Assembly (NCBI GenBank): GCA_900543145.1
Contig: UQPZ01000012.1
Coordinates: forward strand, 1 to 45,794
DNA: 45,794 nucleotides
From: an uncultured Ruminococcus sp.
GTDB taxonomy: Bacteria > Bacillota > Clostridia > Oscillospirales > Ruminococcaceae
Direction: 5' to 3'
Of the stretch, positions 1 to 7,745 are shown one piece after another (position 1 is the stretch's first letter; the number at the start of each line of letters is the position of its first letter). The position numbers and the translations under genes were made by a program. The notes under the pieces are model-generated. The model worked only from the letters and a program-made list of their open reading frames with translations. It did no database searches and was not told where the DNA came from.

Positions 1-1
1 T

Positions 2-67
2 GACAATAAAGAAACAACGATTGAATTTGAAGGAACAAAAATAATTGGGTATATAAATGGGAAATGA
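2..67 (+). CDS. C-terminal tail of an unidentified protein (5' end outside window)
   Basis: The reading frame is open from the window edge to a TGA at 65-67 and gives about 21 residues ending in IIGYINGK. It is too short to name. It lies on the same strand as the HNH-like gene that follows 150 bp later and has the same AT-rich composition, so the two may belong to one accessory block. It could be a chance open frame. Confidence 0.3.
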   Translation, partial: DNKETTIEFEGTKIIGYINGK

Positions 68-217
68 TTCCTAATCAGCTGTTTCCGATAAAGGATACTG
101 ATATTATTGAATAATTATAACGATTTTTATGCTCCTAATGTAGTACCTCACCTGCCAATACTGTTATTTAAGATTTATCATAAGCTATGAGATTTATAAA
201 TGAATAGGGTGGTATAT

Positions 218-868
218 ATGGATTCATATATTGAATTTCTCAAATATTTCAATATAACAATCGACGAATTCTTTAAATGGGGAATGGAAGCAACTATTTT
301 CCCACAGGAGCCAAAAGTAGCTTCCGAATGGGAGGCTCTTAAAGAGCGCTTGTTTGATGGTAAGCAGGTTTATATTCGTGGATATGGGCGAGACGCATAT
401 GGAACTTGGCTATATAAAGAACTTTATTCTTTTCTTTTCAACAATAGCTGTATAGAAAAAGACCCAAGCAACAATATGGCACCACATAAACTGATTGTAC
501 GATTGACAGATAAGAAAGTTAACCGTGAGATACACAATTATCAAGTTTCACACATATGGGGTCACACTAAAAATCCTTTGATGTTTGAAGCACCGTGGAA
601 TATATGTTACACCCCGAAGCTGTTCGACCCATTCACAGGACATGAGGCAGGAGGAGATTTGCCAGTGGAGTATAAGCGGCTTTTTTTAGCGAAAGCACAT
701 GAGTTGTATCAGCCATATATTGATGAGTATAATGAACTTCTTATAAAATATGATGTAGAAAAACATATTGAAGAATTTTTAGCCAATCTTCCGGATAACC
801 TATCGGAAAAGGAAAAGAAACAGTTTAAAAAAAATGTTAGAAACGAATTGTCACCTATTTTGGAATAA
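218..868 (+). CDS. HNH-like (beta-beta-alpha metal) protein of unknown role
   Basis: 216 residues, soluble, no signal peptide or membrane segment. I place the start at ATG 218 because AGGGTGG (206-212) sits 5 nt upstream; the in-frame ATG at 200 has no ribosome site. The centre reads VSHIWG, then TKNP, then APWN, then DPFTGHEA. The order H112 - N128 - H142 has the spacing of an HNH nuclease core, but the CxxC zinc pairs common in that fold are absent. The C-terminal 60 residues are highly charged and probably helical. Composition is more AT-rich than the housekeeping genes downstream, as in acquired genes. A nuclease or restriction-associated role is an inference; a structural ββα domain without catalysis is equally possible. 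Confidence 0.55.
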   Translation: MDSYIEFLKYFNITIDEFFKWGMEATIFPQEPKVASEWEALKERLFDGKQVYIRGYGRDAYGTWLYKELYSFLFNNSCIEKDPSNNMAPHKLIVRLTDKKVNREIHNYQVSHIWGHTKNPLMFEAPWNICYTPKLFDPFTGHEAGGDLPVEYKRLFLAKAHELYQPYIDEYNELLIKYDVEKHIEEFLANLPDNLSEKEKKQFKKNVRNELSPILE

Positions 869-871
869 AGC

Positions 872-912
872 AGAAAGACCTAGCCGATTTGTTGAATCGG
901 TTAGGTCTTTCT
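872..912. terminator. 18-bp hairpin, probably a two-way terminator
   Basis: AGAAAGACCTAGCCGATT (872-889) pairs with AATCGGTTAGGTCTTTCT (895-912) with one G-U pair and a 5-nt loop. It lies 4 bp after the stop of the HNH-like gene and 82 bp beyond the stop of guaA, which runs the other way, so it can serve both. The T-runs are short (TCTTTCT at the stem base), so efficiency is uncertain. Confidence 0.5.
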
Positions 913-993
913 CATATATATTCTAAACGTTGTCACAACAGCGTTGCAATGCTGATAAACTACGTAATTACGCTGTTTATTATGCCTTGGCGA

Positions 994-2529
994 TTATTCC
1001 CACTCAATAGTAGCTGGCGGCTTAGTGGTGATATCATACACTACTCTGTTGATATTCTTTACTTCATTCACTATCCTGCCTGAGCAGATCTCAAGAACCT
1101 CGTACGGGATTCTTGCAAAATCAGCGGTCATAAAGTCGGTAGTCGTTACTCCTCTCAGCGCAAGTGTGTAATCATAGGTTCTGAAATCACCCATTACTCC
1201 TACCGAACGCATATCCGTAAGCACTGCAAAATACTGGTGTATTGAACGGTCAAGACCTGCTTTTGCGATCTCCTCACGGAAAATCCAGTCAGCGTCCTGA
1301 AGGATCTCAAGCTTTTCATCGGTTATCTCGCCTATTATCCTAATAGCAAGTCCCGGTCCGGGGAACGGCTGACGCCATACAAGGGTTTCTGAAAGTCCCA
1401 ACTCCTGTCCCAGCTTTCTGGTCTCGTCCTTGAAAAGCATTCTCAGCGGCTCGATTATTTCCTTGAAATCCACATAATCTGGAAGTCCGCCTACATTGTG
1501 ATGAGATTTTATTACTGCTGCGTCCCCTGCGCCCGATTCAATTACATCGGGGTATATAGTGCCCTGAGCCAGAAAATCTACTTTTCCGATCTTCTTTGCT
1601 TCGGCTTCAAAAACTCTAATAAACTCTTCGCCGATAGTTTTTCTCTTGGTTTCAGGGTCGGAAACGCCCCTCAGCTTTTCCATAAATCTTTCCTTTGCGT
1701 TAACTCTTACAAAGTTTATATCCCAGTCCTTAAATGCGGCTTCTACTTCGTCACCCTCATTTTTACGCATAAATCCGTGATCTACAAAAATACAGGTAAG
1801 CTGTTTTCCTACCGCCTTTGAAAGCAGCGCAGCCAGTACGGAAGAATCAACTCCGCCGGAAAGCGCCAGAAGGACCTTTCCGTTTCCTACCTTTTCCCGA
1901 ATATCCCGGATAGCTGTTTCGGCATAATTTTCCATAGTCCAGTCGCCCACGCAGCCGCAGACATTTTTTAAAAAGCTGTCAAGTATATCAAGTCCGTGCT
2001 GTGTATGATTGACTTCAGGGTGAAACTGAACAGCGTACAGCTTCCTGTTTTCGTCAGCCATCGCTGCAACAGGACAATGCTCCGTATGAGCGGTTATTTT
2101 AAAGCCTTCGGGAAGCTCTGAAATATAATCAGTATGGCTCATCCAGGAAATTGCTTTATCAGGCATTCTACTGAAAAGCGTACACGAAGTATCGTAACAG
2201 GTCTCTGTTTTTCCGTATTCGCTCGAGGTACAGGTCTCAACCTTTCCGCCGAGAACATGAGCCATCAGCTGAGAACCGTAGCATATCCCTAGTACAGGTA
2301 TACCCAGCTCAAAGATCTTTTCGGATACGCTCGGAGCTTCCTCTCCGTAAACGCTCTGCGGTCCTCCTGTGAAAATTATTCCGCTTGGCGCAAGCGCTCT
2401 TATTTCGTCGGGAGATATTTTATTGTACGGCTTGACCTCGCAGTAAACATTACATTCGCGGACACGGCGGGCAATAAGCTGATTGTACTGACCTCCGAAA
2501 TCCAGAATAAGAATATGCTGATGTTCCAT
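994..2529 (-). CDS. guaA: GMP synthase (glutamine-hydrolysing)
   Basis: Converts XMP, glutamine and ATP to GMP, the last step of guanine nucleotide synthesis. The 511-residue product has the full family layout: a class I glutamine amidotransferase at about 1-190 with nucleophile C83 in GICYGSQ and partners H170 and E172 in QFHPEV, then an ATP pyrophosphatase domain with the P-loop SGGVDS at 224-229, then a C-terminal dimerisation domain ending in the typical TKPPATIEWE. It begins MEHQHILILDFGGQY. An AAAGGAAT site lies 13-14 nt before the ATG. It is a single gene, with 150 bp of mostly AT-rich DNA between it and the MarR gene. No purine riboswitch was recognised upstream. Confidence 0.97.
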   Translation of the reverse strand: MEHQHILILDFGGQYNQLIARRVRECNVYCEVKPYNKISPDEIRALAPSGIIFTGGPQSVYGEEAPSVSEKIFELGIPVLGICYGSQLMAHVLGGKVETCTSSEYGKTETCYDTSCTLFSRMPDKAISWMSHTDYISELPEGFKITAHTEHCPVAAMADENRKLYAVQFHPEVNHTQHGLDILDSFLKNVCGCVGDWTMENYAETAIRDIREKVGNGKVLLALSGGVDSSVLAALLSKAVGKQLTCIFVDHGFMRKNEGDEVEAAFKDWDINFVRVNAKERFMEKLRGVSDPETKRKTIGEEFIRVFEAEAKKIGKVDFLAQGTIYPDVIESGAGDAAVIKSHHNVGGLPDYVDFKEIIEPLRMLFKDETRKLGQELGLSETLVWRQPFPGPGLAIRIIGEITDEKLEILQDADWIFREEIAKAGLDRSIHQYFAVLTDMRSVGVMGDFRTYDYTLALRGVTTTDFMTADFARIPYEVLEICSGRIVNEVKNINRVVYDITTKPPATIEWE

Positions 2530-2643
2530 AGGCTTTAATTCATTCCTTTTCTAAAAATATATAATTAATTATATCATGCTTGCGGTATATTTGCAATAGC
2601 CGAATACGGTATCAGTGGTAAATTAATTTTGTACAAGAAATTC

Positions 2644-2676
2644 CCGAAAAAATAAAATCCGCAGATTTCTGCGGAT
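2644..2676 (-). terminator. Terminator of the MarR gene
   Basis: ATCCGCAGA (2668-2676 read on the minus strand) pairs perfectly with TCTGCGGAT (2657-2665) around a 2-nt loop. It is followed on the minus strand by TTTTATTTTTT and starts 3 bp after the MarR stop codon, so it separates marR from guaA. Confidence 0.8.
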
Positions 2677-2679
2677 AGA

Positions 2680-3123
2680 TCAGGCTTCAACCTTTTTTAG
2701 TATTTTTACGATCTGAATTATTGCGTCGTGGAATTTTTCCATATCCTCGTCAGAAACTCCGTTGAACTGGTCAAGCAGATCGCCCATGATCTCAGACTTG
2801 GTTTTCTTTATAAACTCATTTGCCTTATCGGTAAGACGGATATTTATTATACGCCTGTTGCTGTTGTCCTGCATACGCTCTATAAAACCCTTGTCAACAA
2901 GCTGAGCGACAGCTCTCGTAGCCTGCTCGTTGCTTGTGTTTATTTTGGAAGCAAGCTGGGACATGGTAAGCTTTTCTTCAAGAGCAAGAGCAAGCAGTAT
3001 TATCTGCTGAGTTCTGGTAACTCCGTATTTTTGCTTGTCAAAGGTATCAAAAACAAGTTTTCTGCAAAGAGGATAAAGCTCATACATTGCGCTGATACAG
3101 GCGGTCCTGTTTTTATTGTTCAT
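2680..3123 (-). CDS. MarR-family transcriptional regulator
   Basis: 147 residues, the usual MarR length, predicted to be a dimeric winged-helix DNA-binding protein. The recognition region at about residues 50-100 reads LTMSQLASKINTSNEQATRA followed by a wing with RMQDNSNRR and a LTDKA motif, typical of the family. The ATG has an AGGAG site 10 nt upstream. Its own promoter (3162-3189) and an overlapping palindrome (3141-3158) suggest autorepression. The ligand and target genes are unknown. The secreted-protein/ABC cassette starts 190-450 bp away on the other strand, so it is a candidate target, but nothing in the sequence proves this. Confidence 0.9.
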   Translation of the reverse strand: MNNKNRTACISAMYELYPLCRKLVFDTFDKQKYGVTRTQQIILLALALEEKLTMSQLASKINTSNEQATRAVAQLVDKGFIERMQDNSNRRIINIRLTDKANEFIKKTKSEIMGDLLDQFNGVSDEDMEKFHDAIIQIVKILKKVEA

Positions 3124-3140
3124 TGCAAATCCGCTCCTGT

Positions 3141-3158
3141 TATATGTAAATACATATA
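3141..3158. promoter_or_regulatory. Operator-like palindrome before marR
   Basis: TATATGTA-AA-TACATATA is a perfect 8-bp inverted repeat with a 2-bp centre. It covers the predicted start point of the marR transcript, just downstream of the -10 box. MarR proteins bind such short AT-rich palindromes, so this is a reasonable autoregulatory operator. Confidence 0.5.
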
Positions 3159-3161
3159 AAT

Positions 3162-3189
3162 ATTATACCATATATTTATCAAAAGTCAA
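3162..3189 (-). promoter_or_regulatory. Sigma-A promoter of marR
   Basis: On the minus strand TTGACT (3184-3189) and TATAAT (3162-3167) are separated by 16 bp. The expected start point lies near 3155, about 32 nt before the ATG. Confidence 0.7.
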
Positions 3190-3312
3190 GGCTTTAGATA
3201 TTGTTCCGCATAATTTTACACAGACCGTCGTTCTGTATGCAGTCCGACATAAGAGAACGATTCTACATATTTTTATTTAAAAACATTATTTTTCAATTAT
3301 ATGCAAATATTG

Positions 3313-3341
3313 TTGACAATTGTATAATCATATGGTATAAT
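3313..3341 (+). promoter_or_regulatory. Perfect sigma-A promoter upstream of the secreted-protein/ABC cassette
   Basis: TTGACA (3313-3318), 17 bp, TATAAT (3336-3341): a full consensus match. Transcription would begin near 3348, leaving a leader of about 230 nt before the first gene at 3580. The leader holds a hairpin (3464-3495) and a ribosome-site-like AGGGGTG before a three-codon ORF (ATG AAG AAT TAA at 3450-3461). Confidence 0.7.
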
Positions 3342-3463
3342 AGGAATAAACTAGATATTATGCAAAATTAAATCTGGAATTTAAAATTATTAATAGAAAT
3401 TAATTCCGATTAAAACGCGATAATATAATTTTTTCAGGGGTGATTCCAATGAAGAATTAAAAT

Positions 3464-3495
3464 CTGCACAAAATATTTTGTTCTGATTTGTGCAG
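3464..3495 (+). other. Leader hairpin
   Basis: CTGCACAAA (3464-3472) pairs perfectly with TTTGTGCAG (3487-3495) around a 14-nt loop. There is no T-run after it, so it is not a plain terminator. It lies between two promoters in the 5' leader of the cassette, and a role as a leader structure or protein-binding site is possible. Confidence 0.4.
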
Positions 3496-3530
3496 GTGTA
3501 CAGAACTTATTTCGGTCTGAGAAAAAACAA

Positions 3531-3559
3531 TTGCTCGAAATACTAAAATATGTTATAAT
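3531..3559 (+). promoter_or_regulatory. Second, gene-proximal promoter of the cassette
   Basis: TTGCTC (3531-3536), 17 bp, TATAAT (3554-3559). Transcription would start near 3566, just at the AAAGGAAG ribosome site, giving an unusually short leader. A similar arrangement of -10 box close to the ribosome site occurs before the gene at 32553, which makes this believable. Confidence 0.5.
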
Positions 3560-3579
3560 ATGAAAGGAAGAATAATATA

Positions 3580-4062
3580 ATGAAAAGTATAAAAAAAGCC
3601 GCTGCGGCTATACTTTCCGCAGGTATTATCATGAGCGTATTTGCAGTAAACGCCTGCGCCGATACGTTGGTGACTAATAGAGTTGATGCTATACACAACG
3701 GCTCGTCCGGAACGGCATACTCCTCTTACGTTGCGGTAAATACCACGGTGTATAACGGAACGAAGCTTGCATGGACCGCAGATGTAATAAATAAGCCAAG
3801 CAGCACTACATATAATTCCGCTGCGGTAAGCTGGAAGCTTTTCAGAAATACCGAAAGCTTTTCAAATCTGGGCTCAGCGTCAAATGTAACTGTCGGCAAT
3901 ACGACTTCAAGCGGAACTGTTTCCAGAATGATAGGTTACGGAACCAAAAACTATACTCATTTCAACAATAAATACAGGTTTTATATAAACGTTACGGCTT
4001 GTCCTCCGGCTTATAAATATACCACCTCGTTTAAAGTAGGCGGAGTTTTCTACGGAACATAA
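3580..4062 (+). CDS. Small secreted protein, possible cargo or partner of the adjacent ABC system
   Basis: 160 residues. A clear Sec signal peptide (MKSIKK, a hydrophobic stretch, then AVNACA|DTLV, cleavage near residue 27) leaves a mature protein of about 133 residues. The mature part is rich in Ser, Thr, Asn, Tyr and alternating hydrophobics, has no membrane segment or catalytic motif, holds one Cys near the end (TACPPAY), and looks like an all-beta extracellular domain. AAAGGAAG lies 9 nt before the ATG. It is the first gene of a same-strand group with 4108-7686, and two promoters precede it. I do not recognise the family. A secreted bacteriocin-like or beta-sandwich peptide of the lactococcin-972 kind is a hypothesis from gene order only. 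Confidence 0.75.
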   Translation: MKSIKKAAAAILSAGIIMSVFAVNACADTLVTNRVDAIHNGSSGTAYSSYVAVNTTVYNGTKLAWTADVINKPSSTTYNSAAVSWKLFRNTESFSNLGSASNVTVGNTTSSGTVSRMIGYGTKNYTHFNNKYRFYINVTACPPAYKYTTSFKVGGVFYGT

Positions 4063-4107
4063 CCAAGAAGTTTTATTTATACTTCCGAAGTTAAAGGAGA
4101 CATTTTT

Positions 4108-4761
4108 ATGCAGGACTTAAGAGATATTATGGAGCTGTTGTCGTCCCTTTCAAAGGGACGGCATATCGATGTGATTACCGGCGGGGTTTTTAAACTGGTG
4201 TTTCTGATTCTGTTCCTGGCTGTAATAATTCCGATAGCAGCAAGAAAAAAATATAAAATCCCCAAAACCCTGCTTATCGCGGCTTCGGCGCTTGCATATC
4301 TGACATATTTTTCATATACATATATGCCATTGTTTCTTGAACCCGCTGATTTTGATTACGGCTATAGCAGCGAGCTTATTTTTAAGCAAATGTGGCCTCC
4401 GCTGTTTCAGATGAGCTTATTCAGAGATCTCACTCTTGTTTTGGATATTTATCTCAAACCGTTTGCACTAATCCTTGCTTTTTCTTTTATAAGCACTATA
4501 GTTTTCAGGAAAATCAGAAAGCCGGGTTTTTTCGCAGTTTTCGCGGTATCGGCAGTATTGATTGAAATAATATATGTCCTTGTATTCAATCTCATATACG
4601 GCGGTTTGAAATATACCTACGATCTTACTCTTCCGTTTGTTGAAATACCTGCATTTATAATCGGATATGTGCTTGCAAGTCTGCTTATTTATCTCAATAA
4701 AGATCTTATAGAAAGACTTCATAAGCCCCGAGAGCCTAAATTCAGAGAAAGCGTTATATAA
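4108..4761 (+). CDS. Multispanning membrane protein of the ABC cassette
   Basis: 217 residues with about five hydrophobic segments (roughly 25-47, 53-72, 110-133, 140-162 and 175-196) and a basic C-terminus. AAAGGAGA precedes the ATG. The following permease starts 9 bp after its stop, so it is almost certainly cotranscribed. The last two segments (AVLIEIIYVL, then a DL..P..EIPAFIIGYVL pattern) faintly recall VanZ-like proteins, but the diagnostic residues are not clear and I do not assign it. A role in immunity or as an accessory subunit of the transporter would fit its place in the cassette. Confidence 0.7.
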   Translation: MQDLRDIMELLSSLSKGRHIDVITGGVFKLVFLILFLAVIIPIAARKKYKIPKTLLIAASALAYLTYFSYTYMPLFLEPADFDYGYSSELIFKQMWPPLFQMSLFRDLTLVLDIYLKPFALILAFSFISTIVFRKIRKPGFFAVFAVSAVLIEIIYVLVFNLIYGGLKYTYDLTLPFVEIPAFIIGYVLASLLIYLNKDLIERLHKPREPKFRESVI

Positions 4762-4770
4762 GGAAACAAA

Positions 4771-5889
4771 ATGCGATATATAAAATTTTTAATATCCGAA
4801 ACATTTTCAGAATACAAAAAGACACCTCTGCTTACCTTAACTGCTTTTTTTACTGTTACGGTATGCTTTTTCAGTATTTTTGTAAGCCTTAGAGTGCTTG
4901 AAAAAAATGCGGTGGTCTATCGTGATATAAACGAAGAAAAGCGTACCTATTCCGATATTACAGCCGATTCCGAAAGCTATTCGGGAGCGGCTGACGGACT
5001 TGAAAAATCGGCAGCTGCGCTTATTTCAGAACTGAAGGTCAGTATTTTCAACTGCTCTTTCAGGTATAACGAACAGGATATAAGCCTGCATCTGGAAGGC
5101 TTCGGCGATATTTACGGTATTGATATTCATCCTGCGGCAGAGGACGGTAAATTTATTCAGCTTGACAATACAATAAGCGAAGGAAGAGGCTTTACCGAAG
5201 AAGAAGTAAAGGAAGGCAAGGCTGTGCTGATAGCGGAAAAAGGTCTTATTTACAGCGGAATTCCAGTATCAGTCGGCGATAGGATAAGGCTGTGCGGAAG
5301 TGAATTTGAAGTGATAGGTATCGGAAGTTTTTCTTCAGCGCCCTTCGGCAGTCTGATCCCGCTTAACGGAGCGGCTTCATTTTCTGCGGAGAAAATAACC
5401 TTAGCTCAGGAAGCCGGAAGCGAGCAGTACAGCAGACTTGAAGAACTGCTTAAAACTGATGAAAAGCTGATAACCGACTATGAAAGGTCGGAGGATAAAA
5501 ACAGCAGGGTATATACGGATCAGATCCTTATCGCTGTTATGATAGCCGCTCTTGGCGGAGTGATAACCGTTACACTTATCAAACAGATAATAAGAGAACA
5601 GCTGTCCAGAATTGCGCTGCTTAAGATCTGCGGCTGTAAAAACGGAACTGTCCGCGCTCTGCTGCTGACAGAGATAGTTTTTTATGCTCTATTTTCCTTT
5701 GCGGCAGCGGCATTGTGCTTTAAAGCCTGTTCAGGAATACTTGAACGCTGTTACCTGAAAAACGATGTAAGCTTCTGGCTTCAGCTGCAGGTTTTTGTTA
5801 TAATGCTTGTGCTTTTAGCCGCATTTGATCTTCCATCTATTGTAAAGGCGTCAAAGATCCGCCCCTCGCAGATTCAGGTAAGGAGGTAA
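4771..5889 (+). CDS. FtsX-type ABC permease (first of a pair)
   Basis: 372 residues with the MacB/FtsX layout: one N-terminal membrane helix at about 20-40, an extracellular domain at about 50-245, then three C-terminal helices (about 248-272, 295-318, 340-362). Such permeases do not move solutes through a channel in the usual way. Together with a LolD/MacB-type ATPase they act mechanically on extracytoplasmic substrates, for peptide export, resistance or lipoprotein handling. The gene lies between the 217-residue membrane protein and a second permease of the same layout. The two probably form a heterodimer driven by the ATPase at 7018. Confidence 0.85.
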   Translation: MRYIKFLISETFSEYKKTPLLTLTAFFTVTVCFFSIFVSLRVLEKNAVVYRDINEEKRTYSDITADSESYSGAADGLEKSAAALISELKVSIFNCSFRYNEQDISLHLEGFGDIYGIDIHPAAEDGKFIQLDNTISEGRGFTEEEVKEGKAVLIAEKGLIYSGIPVSVGDRIRLCGSEFEVIGIGSFSSAPFGSLIPLNGAASFSAEKITLAQEAGSEQYSRLEELLKTDEKLITDYERSEDKNSRVYTDQILIAVMIAALGGVITVTLIKQIIREQLSRIALLKICGCKNGTVRALLLTEIVFYALFSFAAAALCFKACSGILERCYLKNDVSFWLQLQVFVIMLVLLAAFDLPSIVKASKIRPSQIQVRR

Positions 5890-5894
5890 ACGGA

Positions 5895-7004
5895 ATGAAA
5901 CGATACTTCCCCCTTGCGATCGACAGGCTTAGAAGCAGTCCTGCACTGTCAATAATTCTTTGTATTCAGTTTCTGATAATGATATGCTGCTCCGTTATAT
6001 GCTTCGGAGAGCTTGAAATAACTCTGCTTAAACATAAAATGTATGAGGAAAGTAATCTGTCTGATTTTTATTATGTAGCAATGACAGGAGATAAAGAAGT
6101 GGAAGCTGATATAAACAGCGCCGTTGCCGCTTCGGGAGCAGAGCTTATGATCTTTGATATAATAAACGGCTTTGACTCGTTTACTGATATAGATTTTTAT
6201 TCAAGATCAGTATTTGACAATGTTGAGATCCATCTTGCCAAAGGTGAAATGATAGATTTAAGCAGGGATTACGGAGAAAGCATTCCTTGTTTGGTTTCTT
6301 CGGAAACGGCTGAGAAATACAAGGTCGGAAGAACTTATACAATAAAAAACGAATACGGAACAGTAGGGGATTTCTATATCTGCGGAACAGTAAAAAACGA
6401 TCTGTTTCTCAGCGAAACCTACAGCGGATTTCAATACGATAAAACAAAGATAATAGCTTATGATAAAAATAATATTGCGGATAAAAGAAACAGCCTCGGA
6501 CACTTTGAAATGATAAATACAGCCGGTATTCAAGATTTTGAGAGTAAATATTCGGCGTATATAGATAATCTGTACTTTCAGCCGTACGACTATTATTATC
6601 AGAGCTTTCAGAAGCTCGAAGAAGAGAAAATAATGCCGTTCGTCGTACTTGCAATTACATTTTTCGGTCTTTCTCTTACAGGACTTATTTCTTACAGCGT
6701 AGTTTCAGCCAGATTTACCAAAAGGCAGAACGGAATATTCTGTCTGTGCGGAGCAAAAACAAGAACTATTGCGGCTGTTTCCTTTATGACGGTATTTATA
6801 TTGGTCTGCGTTCCCGCGGCAGTGTCGGTTCCTGTTATACTAAAAATAAAGTCTGGTACGGATATAGGAGAAACTACGCTTATCAATGCTAAGGGGTACT
6901 TTCTTTCCGTAGCTGTATGCACAGCAGTTCTGGCAATATCAGCAATTGTATCAATAGCACAGCTTAACAGAAAAAGAATAATCGAGTCGGTAAAAGATTT
7001 TTGA
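5895..7004 (+). CDS. FtsX-type ABC permease (second of a pair)
   Basis: 369 residues with the same arrangement as its neighbour: a helix near 15-36, a large extracellular domain, then three helices near 247-270, 292-316 and 334-356. The ribosome site AAGGAGG lies inside the last codons of the preceding permease, with the ATG 5 bp after that stop, so translation is likely coupled. The extracellular domains of the two permeases show little similarity by eye, so they may contribute different surfaces for substrate recognition. Confidence 0.85.
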   Translation: MKRYFPLAIDRLRSSPALSIILCIQFLIMICCSVICFGELEITLLKHKMYEESNLSDFYYVAMTGDKEVEADINSAVAASGAELMIFDIINGFDSFTDIDFYSRSVFDNVEIHLAKGEMIDLSRDYGESIPCLVSSETAEKYKVGRTYTIKNEYGTVGDFYICGTVKNDLFLSETYSGFQYDKTKIIAYDKNNIADKRNSLGHFEMINTAGIQDFESKYSAYIDNLYFQPYDYYYQSFQKLEEEKIMPFVVLAITFFGLSLTGLISYSVVSARFTKRQNGIFCLCGAKTRTIAAVSFMTVFILVCVPAAVSVPVILKIKSGTDIGETTLINAKGYFLSVAVCTAVLAISAIVSIAQLNRKRIIESVKDF

Positions 7005-7017
7005 TCCGGAGGGCGAA

Positions 7018-7686
7018 ATGATAAAGCTTCAGCATATTACCAAAATATATAATGCAGGAACAAAGGCGGCAGTAAACGCATTGAACGGAATTGATCTTGA
7101 AATAGAAAGCGGCGAAATGCTTGCTGTGATCGGAAGATCAGGCTCGGGCAAATCAACTCTGCTCAATATAATAGGCTGTATTGATACGCCGACCGATGGC
7201 AGCTATTTTCTTGACGGAAAGGAAATATCAAAGCTCAGCTCGTCGGAGATCGCAGGTATTCTGAATAAGAAAATAGGCTTTGTCCTTCAGGACTTCGGTC
7301 TTATGCTTGACAGAACTGTTTATCAGAATTTATCTTATCCTCTTATATTCAACCGTTCGGTAAAGAAAAGCGAATTTAAAGAGCGTATAATGAAAGCCCT
7401 TGAGCTTGCCGGTCTTCCTTTGCACGGAAACCCAAAATGCGGAGAGCTTTCCGGAGGGCAAAAGCAGAGGGTGGCGATAGCTAGAGCAATTGTGAACGAA
7501 CCCTCCCTGCTGCTTGCCGACGAGCCTACAGGCGCACTTGATACTAAAACTGCCGAAGAGATAATGGCGCTGTTCAGAGCGCTGAATAAAGAAGGGAAAA
7601 CGGTTATAATCGTAACTCATGACCCTAATATCGCCAGTCAGTGCAACAGGGTAATAGAGATCTTAGACGGAAAAATTGTTAAATAA
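7018..7686 (+). CDS. ABC transporter ATPase, LolD/MacB type
   Basis: 222 residues, the normal size for this class. Walker A GRSGSGKST at 39-47, Q-loop in VLQDFGL, signature LSGGQKQR near 143-150, Walker B LLLADEPTGALD near 164-175, and the switch His in IVTHD. Partner of the two FtsX-like permeases just upstream; GGAGGG precedes the ATG 13 bp after the last permease. The stretch after the Q-loop (LDRTVYQNLSYPL) is like ATPases encoded next to lactococcin-972-type bacteriocins, but it is not specific enough to separate these from general MacB-like or BceA-like ATPases. Confidence 0.93.
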   Translation: MIKLQHITKIYNAGTKAAVNALNGIDLEIESGEMLAVIGRSGSGKSTLLNIIGCIDTPTDGSYFLDGKEISKLSSSEIAGILNKKIGFVLQDFGLMLDRTVYQNLSYPLIFNRSVKKSEFKERIMKALELAGLPLHGNPKCGELSGGQKQRVAIARAIVNEPSLLLADEPTGALDTKTAEEIMALFRALNKEGKTVIIVTHDPNIASQCNRVIEILDGKIVK

Positions 7687-7692
7687 CGTATT

Positions 7693-7730
7693 GAAGCTTC
7701 TGCAATAAAAACCGCAGGGGCTTCTTTATT
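7693..7730 (+). terminator. Terminator of the ABC cassette
   Basis: GAAGCTTCTGC (7693-7703) pairs with GCAGGGGCTTC (7714-7724) through 11 pairs, two of them G-U, followed by TTTATTA. It begins 7 bp after the ATPase stop codon. Confidence 0.55.
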
Positions 7731-7745
7731 ATATGCCAAATTGAG

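Noticed and set aside
2530..2640. Purine riboswitch upstream of guaA
   Set aside because: The 110-bp AT-rich stretch lacks the conserved purine-riboswitch core and any terminator-like hairpin before the start codon.
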